Shown: one piece after another, positions 1-8,336 of the stretch
Position numbering within the stretch: the first letter of the stretch is position 1
Layout: the number at the start of each line of letters is the position of its first letter
Source of the DNA: JAEUMY01 sp033764435
Lineage (GTDB): Bacteria; Pseudomonadota; Gammaproteobacteria; Burkholderiales; Usitatibacteraceae
Reading direction: 5' to 3'
NCBI GenBank assembly: GCA_033764435.1
Contig: JANRIX010000011.1
Span: forward strand, 24,388 to 88,387
Length of the DNA stretch: 64,000 bases
Notes under the pieces: generated by a model
What the model was told of the DNA's origin: nothing
Database searches by the model: none
What the model saw: only the letters and a program-made list of their open reading frames with translations
Made by a program: the position numbers and the translations under genes

Positions 1-47
1 GCAGGCTCGCGCAGCGCTGGGAGCGAAGGTCTCGAAGCTCAATGGAG

Positions 48-701
48 CTAGAGCGACGCCAATGCAGCCACACGCTCCTTAAACCAGCGACGCGTTGCGA
101 CTTTCCGAAGAGGCGACAATCGCCGGTGAAGTGCGCAGCGAGCAAGTGTGCGGCCGCAGTTGCAAGGGCAATGGCGCTTGTTGGCCACGCGCCTCTTCAT
201 GGACAACAGGGCCATGGCACGCATTACCTGGGCAGGACTCGTCAATCCAAATAGCTGCGCGTAGTCGTCGATCTCACCTTGATCGCCATGCTTGAGCTCT
301 CCAAAGAGGAACGCCCCGCCATGTCGCTCGCGGTAGCTCGTCGCGGCAAGATATGGAAGGATGCACCCGACGGCAAAGCCCTCCATCGTTGGTGCTCTGG
401 CCAAAACATCCAGGACGCGAAGCGGCGAACCAAGGCACAAAGTCCCGTCGTAGCTGACATGGTGGTTGGGGTGCCTCGGAATTCTGTTCCCAATCTCCTG
501 GACGACCGGTGCGATATTTGGAAATGCTTCCGGAATGAAAATACTCAGACGGTACTCGTCATGAATCTCCTTTCCGGCCGCGAGCACATCAACTTCCAGG
601 ACGCCTTGAATCAGCAATCCTGAGCTGGAAGGCCTGATGGCAAGCCGGGGTTGCCCTCGAAGAAACTGTCGAACCTCGGCTCGTTCAATCAGCCCAGCCA
701 C
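48..701 (-). CDS. E2-like (ubiquitin-conjugating fold) CBASS protein, Cap2-short type
   Basis: A 217-residue protein with an E2-like core. The segment YDGTLCLGSP, around residue 89, matches the position of the catalytic cysteine of bacterial E2 proteins, and a proline-rich F-P-E-A-F-P stretch lies upstream as in E2 folds. No E1 or JAB gene is visible, so this fits the E2-only form of type II CBASS, where the E2 is thought to act on the CD-NTase C-terminus (family knowledge). The C-terminal tail has a cysteine cluster (CPCNC, then C and H), possibly a zinc site. The gene starts with GTG and overlaps the CD-NTase end by 13 nt. A further gene may begin in bases 1-47 on this strand, but too little is present to call it. 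Confidence 0.8.
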   Translation of the reverse strand: MAGLIERAEVRQFLRGQPRLAIRPSSSGLLIQGVLEVDVLAAGKEIHDEYRLSIFIPEAFPNIAPVVQEIGNRIPRHPNHHVSYDGTLCLGSPLRVLDVLARAPTMEGFAVGCILPYLAATSYRERHGGAFLFGELKHGDQGEIDDYAQLFGLTSPAQVMRAMALLSMKRRVANKRHCPCNCGRTLARCALHRRLSPLRKVATRRWFKERVAALASL

Positions 702-1864
702 GGCGACGGCGGCGCGGCAGCAAGGCCTTGGATCCGCGGACTGTGAGATGGCCTGTCCGTCGGAACGCCCGCCCTGGACAGGTCGACACCGAATTTTTCG
801 GACGCTTGTTCAACCAGCCTGCGCCCGGATGCGCGAGCAACAAGCTCGAAGTCAATCTGCGCCTGCTCCACCCACAAGAAGAAATTCTCTTCCAGGCGTA
901 GCTTCTTCCCTTCAGGCGTCGCCCACTTGTCAGCAAAATCCTCTGCCGGATTAACCGGATTGGGAACGCGAGGACGGGAGGGATTCACTGCCATTGCCAT
1001 GCCGCGCACAATCTCACCGAGGGCCGTTTCAAGGTCCTCTTCACCGGAATACTGCCGGGCCGCCAGGGTCGTAATGATGACCGAAATCGGCTTCCCATAC
1101 GGGTTGTCCTTGAACATGATGTCGCGATGTCGCTTGAGAACTTGCACAACGCGCTGAAGCGGCGTCTTCCAACGATAGGTCGGCAGTTCTTCGATGCTCG
1201 CCACGGCCTCCATGAGAACCCGGCGCGAAATCGCGTTTCTCGACTGCTTCATCCGAAGTTCAAACCAGCGGGCGAATCCTTCCGGATTGCTCACGGGCCA
1301 CCTCGGGTCAATGATCGGATAGTTGGGAAGGCGCCTGTCGGTAATGGCCAGCGCGAGCCGAGCCAGGGCGTCGGCATCAGGTGCATAGAGGCCTGCTGTC
1401 ACCATCCGTTCCATCAGCACGCGGCGTTCTTGACTCGTATGCGGGACTGCGGGCATTGCGTCCATGTGGAATGCAAGCGCGTCCTGGTACTCGAGTCGCC
1501 AGCAGCGATTCTTTGGCTCCAGTGGCTTTTGAATGCGTCGCTCCTTGCGGTATTCCTCAAGGTCCGCGCCAAGCATGTTCTTCAGCGACATTTGCGAATG
1601 TGTGAGCGGCGAGACGCCTTGCGTCAACGTGCAGACGAGATCCAGGTCGTAGGGTTCGCCCCCAAGCGGCTTGATAGCCGTTCCAAGTCGAAATGAACCT
1701 TGAGGGCTCACCTGAGGAGCGAACGCAGCACATTGCGCTTTCGCTGGATCATGCAACCACGTGCCCAGGTCTTCGTAGCGTTCCGCGGCAGTCTCATATG
1801 AGGAACGAGGCACTTCCAACTCCTGGACCAGCAATTCAAGCGGCGACTTTGTTACGGCGTTCAT
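689..1864 (-). CDS. CBASS CD-NTase (cyclic oligonucleotide synthase)
   Basis: A 391-residue nucleotidyltransferase of the SMODS/CD-NTase superfamily. The signature GSFRLGTA sits at residues 56-63, the two metal-binding aspartates at D73 and D75 (YDLDLV), and a likely third acid at D135 (FHMDAM). On phage infection such enzymes make a cyclic di- or trinucleotide that switches on the effector, here the HNH-SAVED protein encoded 12 bp upstream. An AGGAG ribosome site lies 7 nt before the ATG. The C-terminus ends in a small-residue tail closing on Gly (PPSPWLG), which would suit capture by the E2-like protein encoded next; that last step is inference. The nucleotide product cannot be read from sequence. 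Confidence 0.9.
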   Translation of the reverse strand: MNAVTKSPLELLVQELEVPRSSYETAAERYEDLGTWLHDPAKAQCAAFAPQVSPQGSFRLGTAIKPLGGEPYDLDLVCTLTQGVSPLTHSQMSLKNMLGADLEEYRKERRIQKPLEPKNRCWRLEYQDALAFHMDAMPAVPHTSQERRVLMERMVTAGLYAPDADALARLALAITDRRLPNYPIIDPRWPVSNPEGFARWFELRMKQSRNAISRRVLMEAVASIEELPTYRWKTPLQRVVQVLKRHRDIMFKDNPYGKPISVIITTLAARQYSGEEDLETALGEIVRGMAMAVNPSRPRVPNPVNPAEDFADKWATPEGKKLRLEENFFLWVEQAQIDFELVARASGRRLVEQASEKFGVDLSRAGVPTDRPSHSPRIQGLAAAPPSPWLG

Positions 1865-1876
1865 GGCGACTCCTGG

Positions 1877-3034
1877 CTAAACAACAAGGGCCCGAACAAA
1901 GCCGTCGGGTTGGCGTTGGTCAAAGATTTCCCACGGCATTTCAGCTTTGGGCATTCGAATACGGCCCAGCTCAATCGCGCAGGCGACCGGCATGGCCGGG
2001 AAAATCTTCAGTGGCTGCTCTCGACCGTGGACAGATGCGATCTCGCGGATGATTCGCTTGGCAGCCGTTCGAAAGGCCGACAATTGCTCGCGAGACTTCA
2101 GGAAGTCATTGTTGGGCTCGGCTACGCTGAGCTCCCAAATAGAAGCCGTCTGACCCATGACCTTGAAAATTCTGTCGTGTGAAATTCGGTCACTAAGCGA
2201 GATGACCAACGCAGCGGGGCCGCTCTGATTCTGCGGAGGCGTAACGTGAAATTCCGTATCGATGCTGGTGTCTGACCACGACCAGCTTTGAAAGGGCTCC
2301 CGCTGGAGCTGGTACACATCAGCATTCAGCTTGTCGGTGAAGAGCGTGCCCAACAAGACCAGCAGTGGGATCGGCGCGAGCCCGAATACGGACCAATGCT
2401 CAACTTGAGCGGTTTGAGAGCGCACCTGAGCGTCGAACTCGCTCGTCAGGTTCGCCGATTCGGTCGCCCAGTAGGTGTCTGTGTTGTCCCTGCCCGCCCA
2501 GCTCATTGAAAGCTTGATGGGGTCCTCGGTGGCGGGAAAGCGAAGGGGAAACATCGCCTGATGGGCGCGGTCCTTGTCCAGGGGGGACTTTTCAGCCCCG
2601 ATCGAGGCGCCAAAAAGAACAACGCGTGACGCCCGCTTGGGATCGATGCCAGTGACCAGACTGATGCGACCTTCATGCGCCGCCTTCATTTGCTGAAGGA
2701 GTTCCGCTGGGTACTTCTCAGAATTCTTGTCGATCTTGCAGTGACAGTCGTGGCAGACGAGCATCAGATTATCGATGTCGTTCAGCGCTTCATTACGCGT
2801 CCTGCCGGCCCTGGGTCCGCCTGCAGCGAACGCCCAGATGTGGGCCTTCTCGGCGATGTTGACGCTCTCTTGGGTGACTGGCGATTTGTAGAGTGGACGG
2901 TTGCAACCCGAAAACGCGCAACGACCGGCAGCCCGCCCCCAAAGCAGGTTTTGCACAGGCCTTGGGACGTACCTCGTCACCTCGCTGGGCGTGGTTGGGT
3001 CTGTAGCAGTATCCGTTTTGGATTTGGATGGCAT
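1877..3034 (-). CDS. cap5: HNH-SAVED CBASS effector nuclease (Cap5-like)
   Basis: A 385-residue effector. The N-terminal half is a zinc-type HNH nuclease: cysteine pair C39/C43, AEKAHIWA with the catalytic-region His near 65, an N-D-N-L-M motif, and CHDCHC near 94-99. The C-terminal half (about 170-385) has the layout of a SAVED domain, including LFGASIG-type linker sequence, SMSWAGRD and a final PKAEMPWEIFDQ. In characterised systems SAVED binds the cyclic nucleotide and oligomerises, letting HNH shred DNA and kill the infected cell. ATG at 3034 follows a GGGGGA ribosome site and is preferred to TTG at 3037. It is co-transcribed with the CD-NTase. Confidence 0.9.
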   Translation of the reverse strand: MPSKSKTDTATDPTTPSEVTRYVPRPVQNLLWGRAAGRCAFSGCNRPLYKSPVTQESVNIAEKAHIWAFAAGGPRAGRTRNEALNDIDNLMLVCHDCHCKIDKNSEKYPAELLQQMKAAHEGRISLVTGIDPKRASRVVLFGASIGAEKSPLDKDRAHQAMFPLRFPATEDPIKLSMSWAGRDNTDTYWATESANLTSEFDAQVRSQTAQVEHWSVFGLAPIPLLVLLGTLFTDKLNADVYQLQREPFQSWSWSDTSIDTEFHVTPPQNQSGPAALVISLSDRISHDRIFKVMGQTASIWELSVAEPNNDFLKSREQLSAFRTAAKRIIREIASVHGREQPLKIFPAMPVACAIELGRIRMPKAEMPWEIFDQRQPDGFVRALVV

Positions 3035-3067
3035 CAATCGGTCCCCCTGATGGACTCACCGTTTGAA

Positions 3068-3361
3068 TTACGTCGTGGCAGATCCCCAGGTCCCATCGCG
3101 CCCGACGACGACGAATATCTCCGATCGGAAGCCTCGAGCTTTGAACGCGGCCTTTACCTGATCACGAACGTAGTCGCGCACAGTCTCAAGGCTCGAACCT
3201 GTGAACTTTCCGAGAACTGTGGTCGTCGGAATGACATAGTCGCCGCTCGTGCCCTTTTGAACTCTCGCCAGCCCGATCCGGCGAAGGTCCTCATAGGCGC
3301 GTTCGTAGTCCGCGCTTGATGCGTGCTTGAGGTCGAACGTGCAGAGCACCTGGAATGACAT
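3068..3361 (-). CDS. Small CBASS-associated protein, possibly Cas2/VapD-like fold
   Basis: A 97-residue protein that begins like a ferredoxin-fold nuclease: MSFQVLCTFDLKHASSADYERAYEDL gives strand-Asp-helix, followed by a basic middle and FVVVGRDGTW near the end. This pattern recalls Cas2/VapD proteins, but I cannot confirm the family from sequence alone. It lies 33 bp upstream of the Cap5 start and 2 bp after the stop of the preceding small gene, so it is part of the same transcript. It is not a known core CBASS component. It may be an ancillary nuclease, an antitoxin-like factor or a regulator. Confidence 0.65.
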   Translation of the reverse strand: MSFQVLCTFDLKHASSADYERAYEDLRRIGLARVQKGTSGDYVIPTTTVLGKFTGSSLETVRDYVRDQVKAAFKARGFRSEIFVVVGRDGTWGSATT

Positions 3362-3363
3362 GA

Positions 3364-3585
3364 TTACTTCGCCTTTTTTCCGCGGTTGCTATGGATGAGA
3401 TCGTTCAGGGAAGCCATGCCCTCCCTCTTCAGGAGCGTGCCGAGTTGCATGTCGCTCCTCACGCCGAAGTCACGGCCATACGTCTTTTCGATGGTGCCGA
3501 CATGCGTGTCATTCCTCTTATCCCTGAGCTCGCCGTCCTTGTTGCGCGTCCGGTAGCCGCGCATTCCTTTCGCATCGCCCTTCAT
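3364..3585 (-). CDS. Small basic protein, first gene of the CBASS operon
   Basis: A 73-residue, highly charged protein, rich in Arg, Lys and Asp, of unknown function. It carries a conserved-looking core RNDTHVGTIEKTYGRDFGVR and ends SLNDLIHSNRGKKAK. ATG at 3585 is chosen over ATG at 3606 because AGAAGGAG sits 7 nt upstream of it. It is translationally coupled to the next small gene, with a 2-bp gap. The pairing of these two proteins looks like a two-component module placed ahead of the CBASS effector. Binding to DNA or RNA is plausible from charge only. Confidence 0.65.
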   Translation of the reverse strand: MKGDAKGMRGYRTRNKDGELRDKRNDTHVGTIEKTYGRDFGVRSDMQLGTLLKREGMASLNDLIHSNRGKKAK

Positions 3586-3637
3586 ATCCAAGCTCCTTCT
3601 CGTCAAAAACGGCGTATAATCAGTGGATTACGAACTT

Positions 3638-3667
3638 TTTACCCACAGTCATAGTCAAATGGGTAAA
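3638..3667. promoter_or_regulatory. Likely CapW operator between the divergent CBASS and capW genes
   Basis: A perfect 8-bp inverted repeat, TTTACCCA (3638-3645) and TGGGTAAA (3660-3667), has a 14-bp spacer, so the arm centres are 22 bp (two helical turns) apart. It lies in the only gap between the CBASS operon and the WYL regulator. A TATAGC hexamer just to the right (3673-3678) could be the capW -10 element, so the dyad would overlap that promoter. This fits binding by a winged-helix dimer and autorepression. Confidence 0.7.
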
Positions 3668-3728
3668 CTAAGTATAGCCTAGTCACTTGTCTGGAGCAAG
3701 TTTCTACAACAATGAGGAACCGTTCACG

Positions 3729-4646
3729 GTGGAAGAGCAAAACGAGGCAAGAGGACCGCAGCGAAACCGCTGGGGCCAGGCACGAAGACTGGACTTCGTC
3801 GAATTTCGGCTTTTGTGGGATGGCAAGATCAATCGGTCTGACCTGGTCGAATTTTTTGGCGTGTCGATGCCGCAGGCATCGGCCGACATGGACCAGTACA
3901 AGAGTCAGGCTCACGATAATGTGACCTATGACCCCAGTGAAAAGGCGTACAAGGCGACACCCGGATTCACGCCCGTGCGGTCTCTAGGTTCCACAGACGA
4001 GTACTTCCTGCAGCTCCTGGCATTGCAAGCGTACGGCCCGGGCCAGGGCACATCATTTGTAGGATGGGCGCCACCTTGGGCACTTGTTGAGTGCCCGAAA
4101 CGGAACGTCGAGCCGTCGATGCTCATCACGACGCTGAAGGCGATTCGCGCCGGCGAGTCGTTAGAGATCGAGTACCAATCACTGTCTCGCCCTACTCCAT
4201 TGCGCCGCTGGATCACCCCCACGGCCATCGCCAACGACGAGTTTCGTTGGCACATTCGCGCCTGGTGTCATGTGCGCAATCGATATTCGGACTTCAACTT
4301 TGGCCGAATTCTGAAAATCTACGGTGCCCAGAAGCGTGAGATCACAATTCCCCAGGACGACGAATGGGAAACGTACATCGACCTCGAGATACGAGCGAAT
4401 CCGGCGTTAACGGATACGCAGCGCCGCGTTGCTGAGCTCGACTACGGGATGACGGACGGCGTCTTGACGATGCGCTGCCGGCAAGCGTTGCTCTTCTATC
4501 TGTTGAGGCGGTTGCGCCTCGACGAAGACGAACCCGCGCCGCCGCAACAGAGGCAGCTGGTATTGGTCAATAGGGCCGACGTCTTCAAAGCGGCTGGCCG
4601 ATCCAGCGACTATTCCGCCCGGCCAACCGAGGGAAGCCAGAATTAG
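3729..4646 (+). CDS. capW: WYL-domain transcriptional repressor of CBASS (CapW-like)
   Basis: About 305 residues with the CapW/BrxR layout: an N-terminal winged helix (RRLDFVEFRLLWDGKINRSDLVEFFGVS, then a recognition helix with QASADMDQY), a central WYL domain (IEYQSLSRPTPLRRWITPTAIA, FRWHIRAWCHVRNRYSDF), and a C-terminal WCX extension (TMRCRQALLFYLLRRLRL). Such proteins repress defence operons until a damage or infection signal arrives. The reading frame is open from a TTG at 3687, which has no ribosome site. GTG at 3729 has GAGG 11 nt upstream and starts closer to the conserved domain, so I prefer it. It is divergent from the CBASS operon across the dyad at 3638-3667. Confidence 0.85.
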   Translation: MEEQNEARGPQRNRWGQARRLDFVEFRLLWDGKINRSDLVEFFGVSMPQASADMDQYKSQAHDNVTYDPSEKAYKATPGFTPVRSLGSTDEYFLQLLALQAYGPGQGTSFVGWAPPWALVECPKRNVEPSMLITTLKAIRAGESLEIEYQSLSRPTPLRRWITPTAIANDEFRWHIRAWCHVRNRYSDFNFGRILKIYGAQKREITIPQDDEWETYIDLEIRANPALTDTQRRVAELDYGMTDGVLTMRCRQALLFYLLRRLRLDEDEPAPPQQRQLVLVNRADVFKAAGRSSDYSARPTEGSQN

Positions 4647-4689
4647 CAACTGGTAGCAGGCTTCTGGACTGACTCGCCGCTCCCAACGG

Positions 4690-4719
4690 CCCACCCGGCT
4701 GAAGCACCCGCCGGGTGGG
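4690..4719 (+). terminator. Strong hairpin after capW
   Basis: CCCACCCGGC (4690-4699) and GCCGGGTGGG (4710-4719) form a perfect 10-bp GC-rich stem with a 10-nt loop, 44 bp after the capW stop. No T-run follows, so termination is likely but not canonical. Confidence 0.5.
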
Positions 4720-5158
4720 TTCGATTCGCATCACGGTCCTTGCGCATCATTGGCGGCCGCGAATCTGATCCTCCTCCTCTTTCCAGGCACCAAACTCCAC
4801 GAAGCACTTGCACTTCGCCAGCTGTGCGGACTCCCAGTTCACGGTGGCGATTACGCGTAGCACCGACTACCGGTAGCGATCGAACTTCGGCAAATTACCT
4901 ATCTTCAGGTAAACAAACCTGACCTCTTTCATATTTGGACTATTAGGTAATTCCTATCGCATTTCCGAACTTTCGGTGCATTTCATCTGCACCTAATGGC
5001 CACGGGTTCGAAATCTTTTGCCATCTTTTCAGATAGTTAAGGTTTGGCTTTTCCGTCAGCGGTTAGGTGCGCGGACTCTCAACCTCCAGCCTGGTCATGT
5101 CAATTCATGTACTAGCTGATTTTCATCAGTTACCGTGTAGGGGCGACTACATTCAACT
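4720..5158. other. Non-coding gap with several short dyads
   Basis: No convincing gene is seen in this roughly 440-bp stretch, which is more AT-rich than its surroundings. It holds several short inverted repeats: CTACCGGTAG at 4867-4876, TTACCT/AGGTAA at 4895-4912, and GGTGCA/TGCACC at 4975-4993. These may be operators for the TetR gene downstream or remnants of the boundary of the defence island. Confidence 0.4.
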
Positions 5159-5851
5159 ATGCTTGCGGTTCGCCTCTTCAACCAATCTGATGCCATGGAC
5201 ACCACAGAAAGTACCGACCAATCACCCCGCCGTCGCGCCTCCCAACGCAAAGCCCAGTTCGAACAGCGCTGCCAACGCTTTGTCGAAGTGGCGGAGGAAC
5301 TCTTCCTGAGCCATGGCTTTGCCGGCACGTCGGTGAACAAGGTTGTCGCCATTGCCGGCGGTTCGCTGGCCACGCTTTATGCGGAATTTCGCAACAAAGA
5401 TGAACTGTTCGAGGCGGTGATGAAGCGGCGTGCGGCGCGGCTCTTTGCCGCCATGGTGACGCCTGGCACGGAAGGCGGTCTGCAGGCAATTCTCGACAGC
5501 ATGGCTCGCCGCATGCTGGACCACATGCTGTCCGACGAGGCGCTTTCAGTCTATCGGCTCGTCATCACCGAGGGCCCGCGATTTCCGGCGGTGCGAAATG
5601 CTGTCCTGCAGAACGGCTGGGACCCCTTCCTGAACAATCTTGCGAGTCAATTCAAGGAGTTGGCGGACAGGTATGGCTGGGCAGTCGCGGATACCCGCGT
5701 TGCGGCCGAGCTCTTCCTGACGCTGGTTCAGGGCCAGACCCGCACGCTCGCTGCATGGGGTTTCGCGGATCGATTCACGCCCGAGCAACGGGCGGCGGAT
5801 GCAAAGCGGGCGGTCCAGCAGTTCCTCAAGGTCTATCCGCTGACCGCCTGA
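5159..5851 (+). CDS. TetR/AcrR family transcriptional regulator
   Basis: A 230-residue TetR-type repressor. The N-terminal helix-turn-helix is clear: FVEVAEELFLSHGFAGTSVNKVVAIAGGSLATLYAEFRNKDELF (about residues 40-85), followed by an all-helical ligand-binding half. There is a basic leader (PRRRASQRK) before the domain. ATG at 5159 and ATG at 5195 are both possible starts; neither has a good ribosome site. No divergent efflux or metabolic partner sits beside it, since the upstream gap is non-coding and the downstream genes are convergent, so its target cannot be inferred. Confidence 0.85.
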   Translation: MLAVRLFNQSDAMDTTESTDQSPRRRASQRKAQFEQRCQRFVEVAEELFLSHGFAGTSVNKVVAIAGGSLATLYAEFRNKDELFEAVMKRRAARLFAAMVTPGTEGGLQAILDSMARRMLDHMLSDEALSVYRLVITEGPRFPAVRNAVLQNGWDPFLNNLASQFKELADRYGWAVADTRVAAELFLTLVQGQTRTLAAWGFADRFTPEQRAADAKRAVQQFLKVYPLTA

Positions 5852-5922
5852 TCAGACCCCATCACGCGAATATTCGCGAGGCGGTTCATGCGAATGGCTG
5901 CATGGTCAGCCAGCGAGAAAGA

Positions 5923-5952
5923 AAAATGGCCCGGTGTGTACCGGGCCATTTT
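5923..5952. terminator. Bidirectional terminator between tetR and the iron-binding gene
   Basis: AAAATGGCCCGGT (5923-5935) and its exact complement ACCGGGCCATTTT (5940-5952) form a 13-bp stem with a 4-nt loop. A on one side and T on the other serve both converging genes. Confidence 0.85.
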
Positions 5953-5969
5953 CATTCCGAAAGTCTGGA

Positions 5970-7019
5970 TTACTTCCAGCCCACGCGGTCCATGATCTGC
6001 TGGGCCGCCGCCTGGTTCTTGCCATACATGCCGACGTTAAGCGGATCGCGCTTGTAGTCACCCAGCGCCTTCAGCGCGGCGTTATCCGGTTTGCCCACGA
6101 CCGGATATTCGTTGTTGCCGTTGGCAAAGTAGCGCTGCGCGCTGTCGCTCGCCAGGTACTCGAGAAACTTGATGGCCGCCGCCTTGTTGGGCGCATGTTT
6201 GGCCACCCCGGCGCCAGACACATTCACATGCGTGCCGCGGTCTTTCTGGTTGGGAAACACCACGCCAACCTTGCCGGCCACGTCCTTGTCCTCGCCCTTG
6301 CTGCTATTGGCAAGACGCGCGTAGTAGTAGCTGTTGGCGATGGCCACGGCGCACTCACCGGCAGCGACGGCCTTGATCTGGTCGGTGTCCCCGCCCTTTG
6401 GCGCGCGGGCGAAATTGGCCACGACTCCCCTGCCCCATTCCTCCGCCTTCACCGGGCCGACTGCCGCGATCATGGCGCTCATGAGCGAGAGGTTGTACAT
6501 GTGGGCGCCGGAGCGGGCGCAGACCTTGCCCTTCAGCTTGGGCGAGGCCAGATCCTCATAGGTCTGGATATCGTCCCGGTTCACGCTGGCCTTGTTGTAG
6601 AAGATCGGCCGGGCGCGGATGGAAAAGCTGAACCACAGGCCTTCCGGATGACGCAGCGACGGATCGATCCGCGTCAGCAGCACTTCGGACTTGATCGGCT
6701 GCAGCAAGCCCATCTGTTCCGCGCGCCACAGGCGGCCCGCGTCCACAGTCAGCAAAACATCGGCCGGGCTCTTGTCCCCTTCATTCTTCATCCGCTCCAG
6801 CAATGCATCCTCGCCCGCCTCGATGCGGTTGATCTTGATGCCGGTCTGCTGGGTGAAGTTGGTGTAAAGCGCCTCATCTGTCTGATAGTGGCGCGAGGAA
6901 TACAGGTTGAGAACGGGCGCCTGGGCGACTGCAGAGGTGGCTAAAACGGACAACGAAACGGCCAGTGCTGGTGCAGCGGTCAGCGCAAGAATTCGGGTGA
7001 GTCGGGCAGGTTTGGTCAT
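5970..7019 (-). CDS. Fe(3+) ABC transporter periplasmic substrate-binding protein (FbpA/FutA type)
   Basis: About 349 residues from ATG at 7019, beginning MTKPARLTRILALTAAP with a Sec signal peptide that ends near ATSAVAQA. The mature protein starts VLNLYSSRHYQTDEALY, typical of ferric-binding proteins. The C-terminal lobe keeps the adjacent tyrosines NSYYYARLAN that bind iron in this family. It delivers Fe(III) across the periplasm to an inner-membrane ABC importer. It is divergent from the matching ATPase gene with a Fur-box-like site between them. The permease normally encoded alongside is absent from the window. Confidence 0.88.
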   Translation of the reverse strand: MTKPARLTRILALTAAPALAVSLSVLATSAVAQAPVLNLYSSRHYQTDEALYTNFTQQTGIKINRIEAGEDALLERMKNEGDKSPADVLLTVDAGRLWRAEQMGLLQPIKSEVLLTRIDPSLRHPEGLWFSFSIRARPIFYNKASVNRDDIQTYEDLASPKLKGKVCARSGAHMYNLSLMSAMIAAVGPVKAEEWGRGVVANFARAPKGGDTDQIKAVAAGECAVAIANSYYYARLANSSKGEDKDVAGKVGVVFPNQKDRGTHVNVSGAGVAKHAPNKAAAIKFLEYLASDSAQRYFANGNNEYPVVGKPDNAALKALGDYKRDPLNVGMYGKNQAAAQQIMDRVGWK

Positions 7020-7101
7020 GAAAAGTCTTTGATTGGATTGGGATAAACGGAATCTGGAGCGCGGCGGACTGCGCAACGTGTTGCATCAAACGGAATAGTA
7101 T

Positions 7102-7120
7102 TAGCAATCATTCTCATTTG
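7102..7120. promoter_or_regulatory. Fur-box-like operator
   Basis: The minus-strand text CAAATGAGAATGATTGCTA lies between the divergent iron-binding protein and ATPase genes. Its AATGAG-AATGAT hexamers resemble the GATAAT-type repeats of Fur boxes. It lies 35 bp before the ATPase start, well placed to repress both genes when iron is plentiful. Recognised by eye only. Confidence 0.65.
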
Positions 7121-7154
7121 TCAATTCAACCGGTAGTCGTCTATACTTTTTCCC

Positions 7155-8246
7155 ATGCATCCGATCCTCTCCATCGAACACCTGCGATTTGCCTATCGGA
7201 ACGGACCGCCGGTCTGCGACGACGTATCGCTGACGCTCGAAGACGGCGAAATCGGCTGTCTGCTGGGGCCGAGCGGGTGCGGCAAGACCACGGTGCTCCG
7301 ATGCATTTCCGGGCTGGAACAGATTCAGGCGGGACGCATTGCCCTGAACGGCACCTGGATTGCCGAGCCGGGCAATTCCTTGCCCGCCGAACAGCGCCGC
7401 GTCGGTCTCGTGTTCCAGGATTACGCCCTGTTCCCGCACCTCACCATCGGCGACAACATCGGCTTCGGCCTGCGCGAAATGGATCGCGGTGGCAGGGCCG
7501 CACGCGTGGCCGAACTGCTGGACGTGATCAGCATGAGCGGTTTCGCGGACAAGTATCCGCATGAAGTGTCCGGCGGCCAGAAGCAGCGCGTGGCGCTGGC
7601 CCGCGCGCTCGCGCCCAAGCCCCGCTTGCTGCTGCTGGACGAGCCGTTCTCGAATCTGGATGTGGAAATGCGCGAGAAGCTGGGCCAGGAGGTCCGCGCC
7701 ATTCTCAAGCACCTGAACACGTCTGCCCTGATGGTGACGCACGACCAGCATGAAGCCTTCGCCATTGCCGACAAGGTAGGCGTGATGCAGGCCGGGCGCA
7801 TCGAGCAATGGGACACGGCCTACAACCTGTATCACCGTCCGGTGAGCCGCTTCGTCGCCAATTTCGTCGGGCAGGGCGTGCTGATCGAGGGCCAGGTCAA
7901 CGACCAGGACAAGATCGCGACGGAACTGGGTGCCCTGCCCCACTGCGCCAACTGCGAGCTCTCGGCCGGCCAGTCCGTGCAAGTGCTCCTGCGCCCGGAC
8001 GACATCCTGCATGACGACGCCAGCGAGATGTCGGCGGAAGTGGCGCACAAGGCTTTTCGCGGCGCGGACATTCTGTACACATTGAAGCTGGCCTCCGGCA
8101 CGAAGGTGCTCTCCCTTGTTCCGAGCCATCACAATCACGCGCTGGGTGAAAAGATCGGTATCCGTCTCGAGATCGACCACGTGGTCGCGTTTCCGGCGGG
8201 GCAGGAAAAGAGTTCAGCTGCCGCAGCAGGTATCACGGCCCGCTGA
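7155..8246 (+). CDS. Fe(3+) ABC transporter ATP-binding protein (FbpC type)
   Basis: A 363-residue ABC ATPase. Walker A is GPSGCGKTT (about residues 38-46), the Q-loop VFQDYALFPH, the signature VSGGQKQRVALARAL, Walker B RLLLLDEPFSNLD and the switch MVTHDQHEA. A C-terminal TOBE-like region (about 240-350) follows, as in iron and polyamine importers. It powers uptake of the ferric ion brought by the divergent binding protein. TATACT lies very close to the ATG, so the transcript leader is short. No permease gene follows; the next gene is unrelated. Confidence 0.88.
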   Translation: MHPILSIEHLRFAYRNGPPVCDDVSLTLEDGEIGCLLGPSGCGKTTVLRCISGLEQIQAGRIALNGTWIAEPGNSLPAEQRRVGLVFQDYALFPHLTIGDNIGFGLREMDRGGRAARVAELLDVISMSGFADKYPHEVSGGQKQRVALARALAPKPRLLLLDEPFSNLDVEMREKLGQEVRAILKHLNTSALMVTHDQHEAFAIADKVGVMQAGRIEQWDTAYNLYHRPVSRFVANFVGQGVLIEGQVNDQDKIATELGALPHCANCELSAGQSVQVLLRPDDILHDDASEMSAEVAHKAFRGADILYTLKLASGTKVLSLVPSHHNHALGEKIGIRLEIDHVVAFPAGQEKSSAAAAGITAR

Positions 8247-8336
8247 AGACGGCCCGCCACTCACCGCTCCACATCAAGCCTCCCTCGCAAACCACACCGC
8301 GCTGTCTGGTGAAGACGTGCGAATATTCGCGTCATC

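Noticed and set aside
4705..4735. GGTTCGATTC-like text resembling the T-arm of a tRNA near the end of the capW region
   Set aside because: No matching acceptor, D or anticodon arms could be built upstream; the stem belongs to the GC-rich hairpin at 4690-4719.
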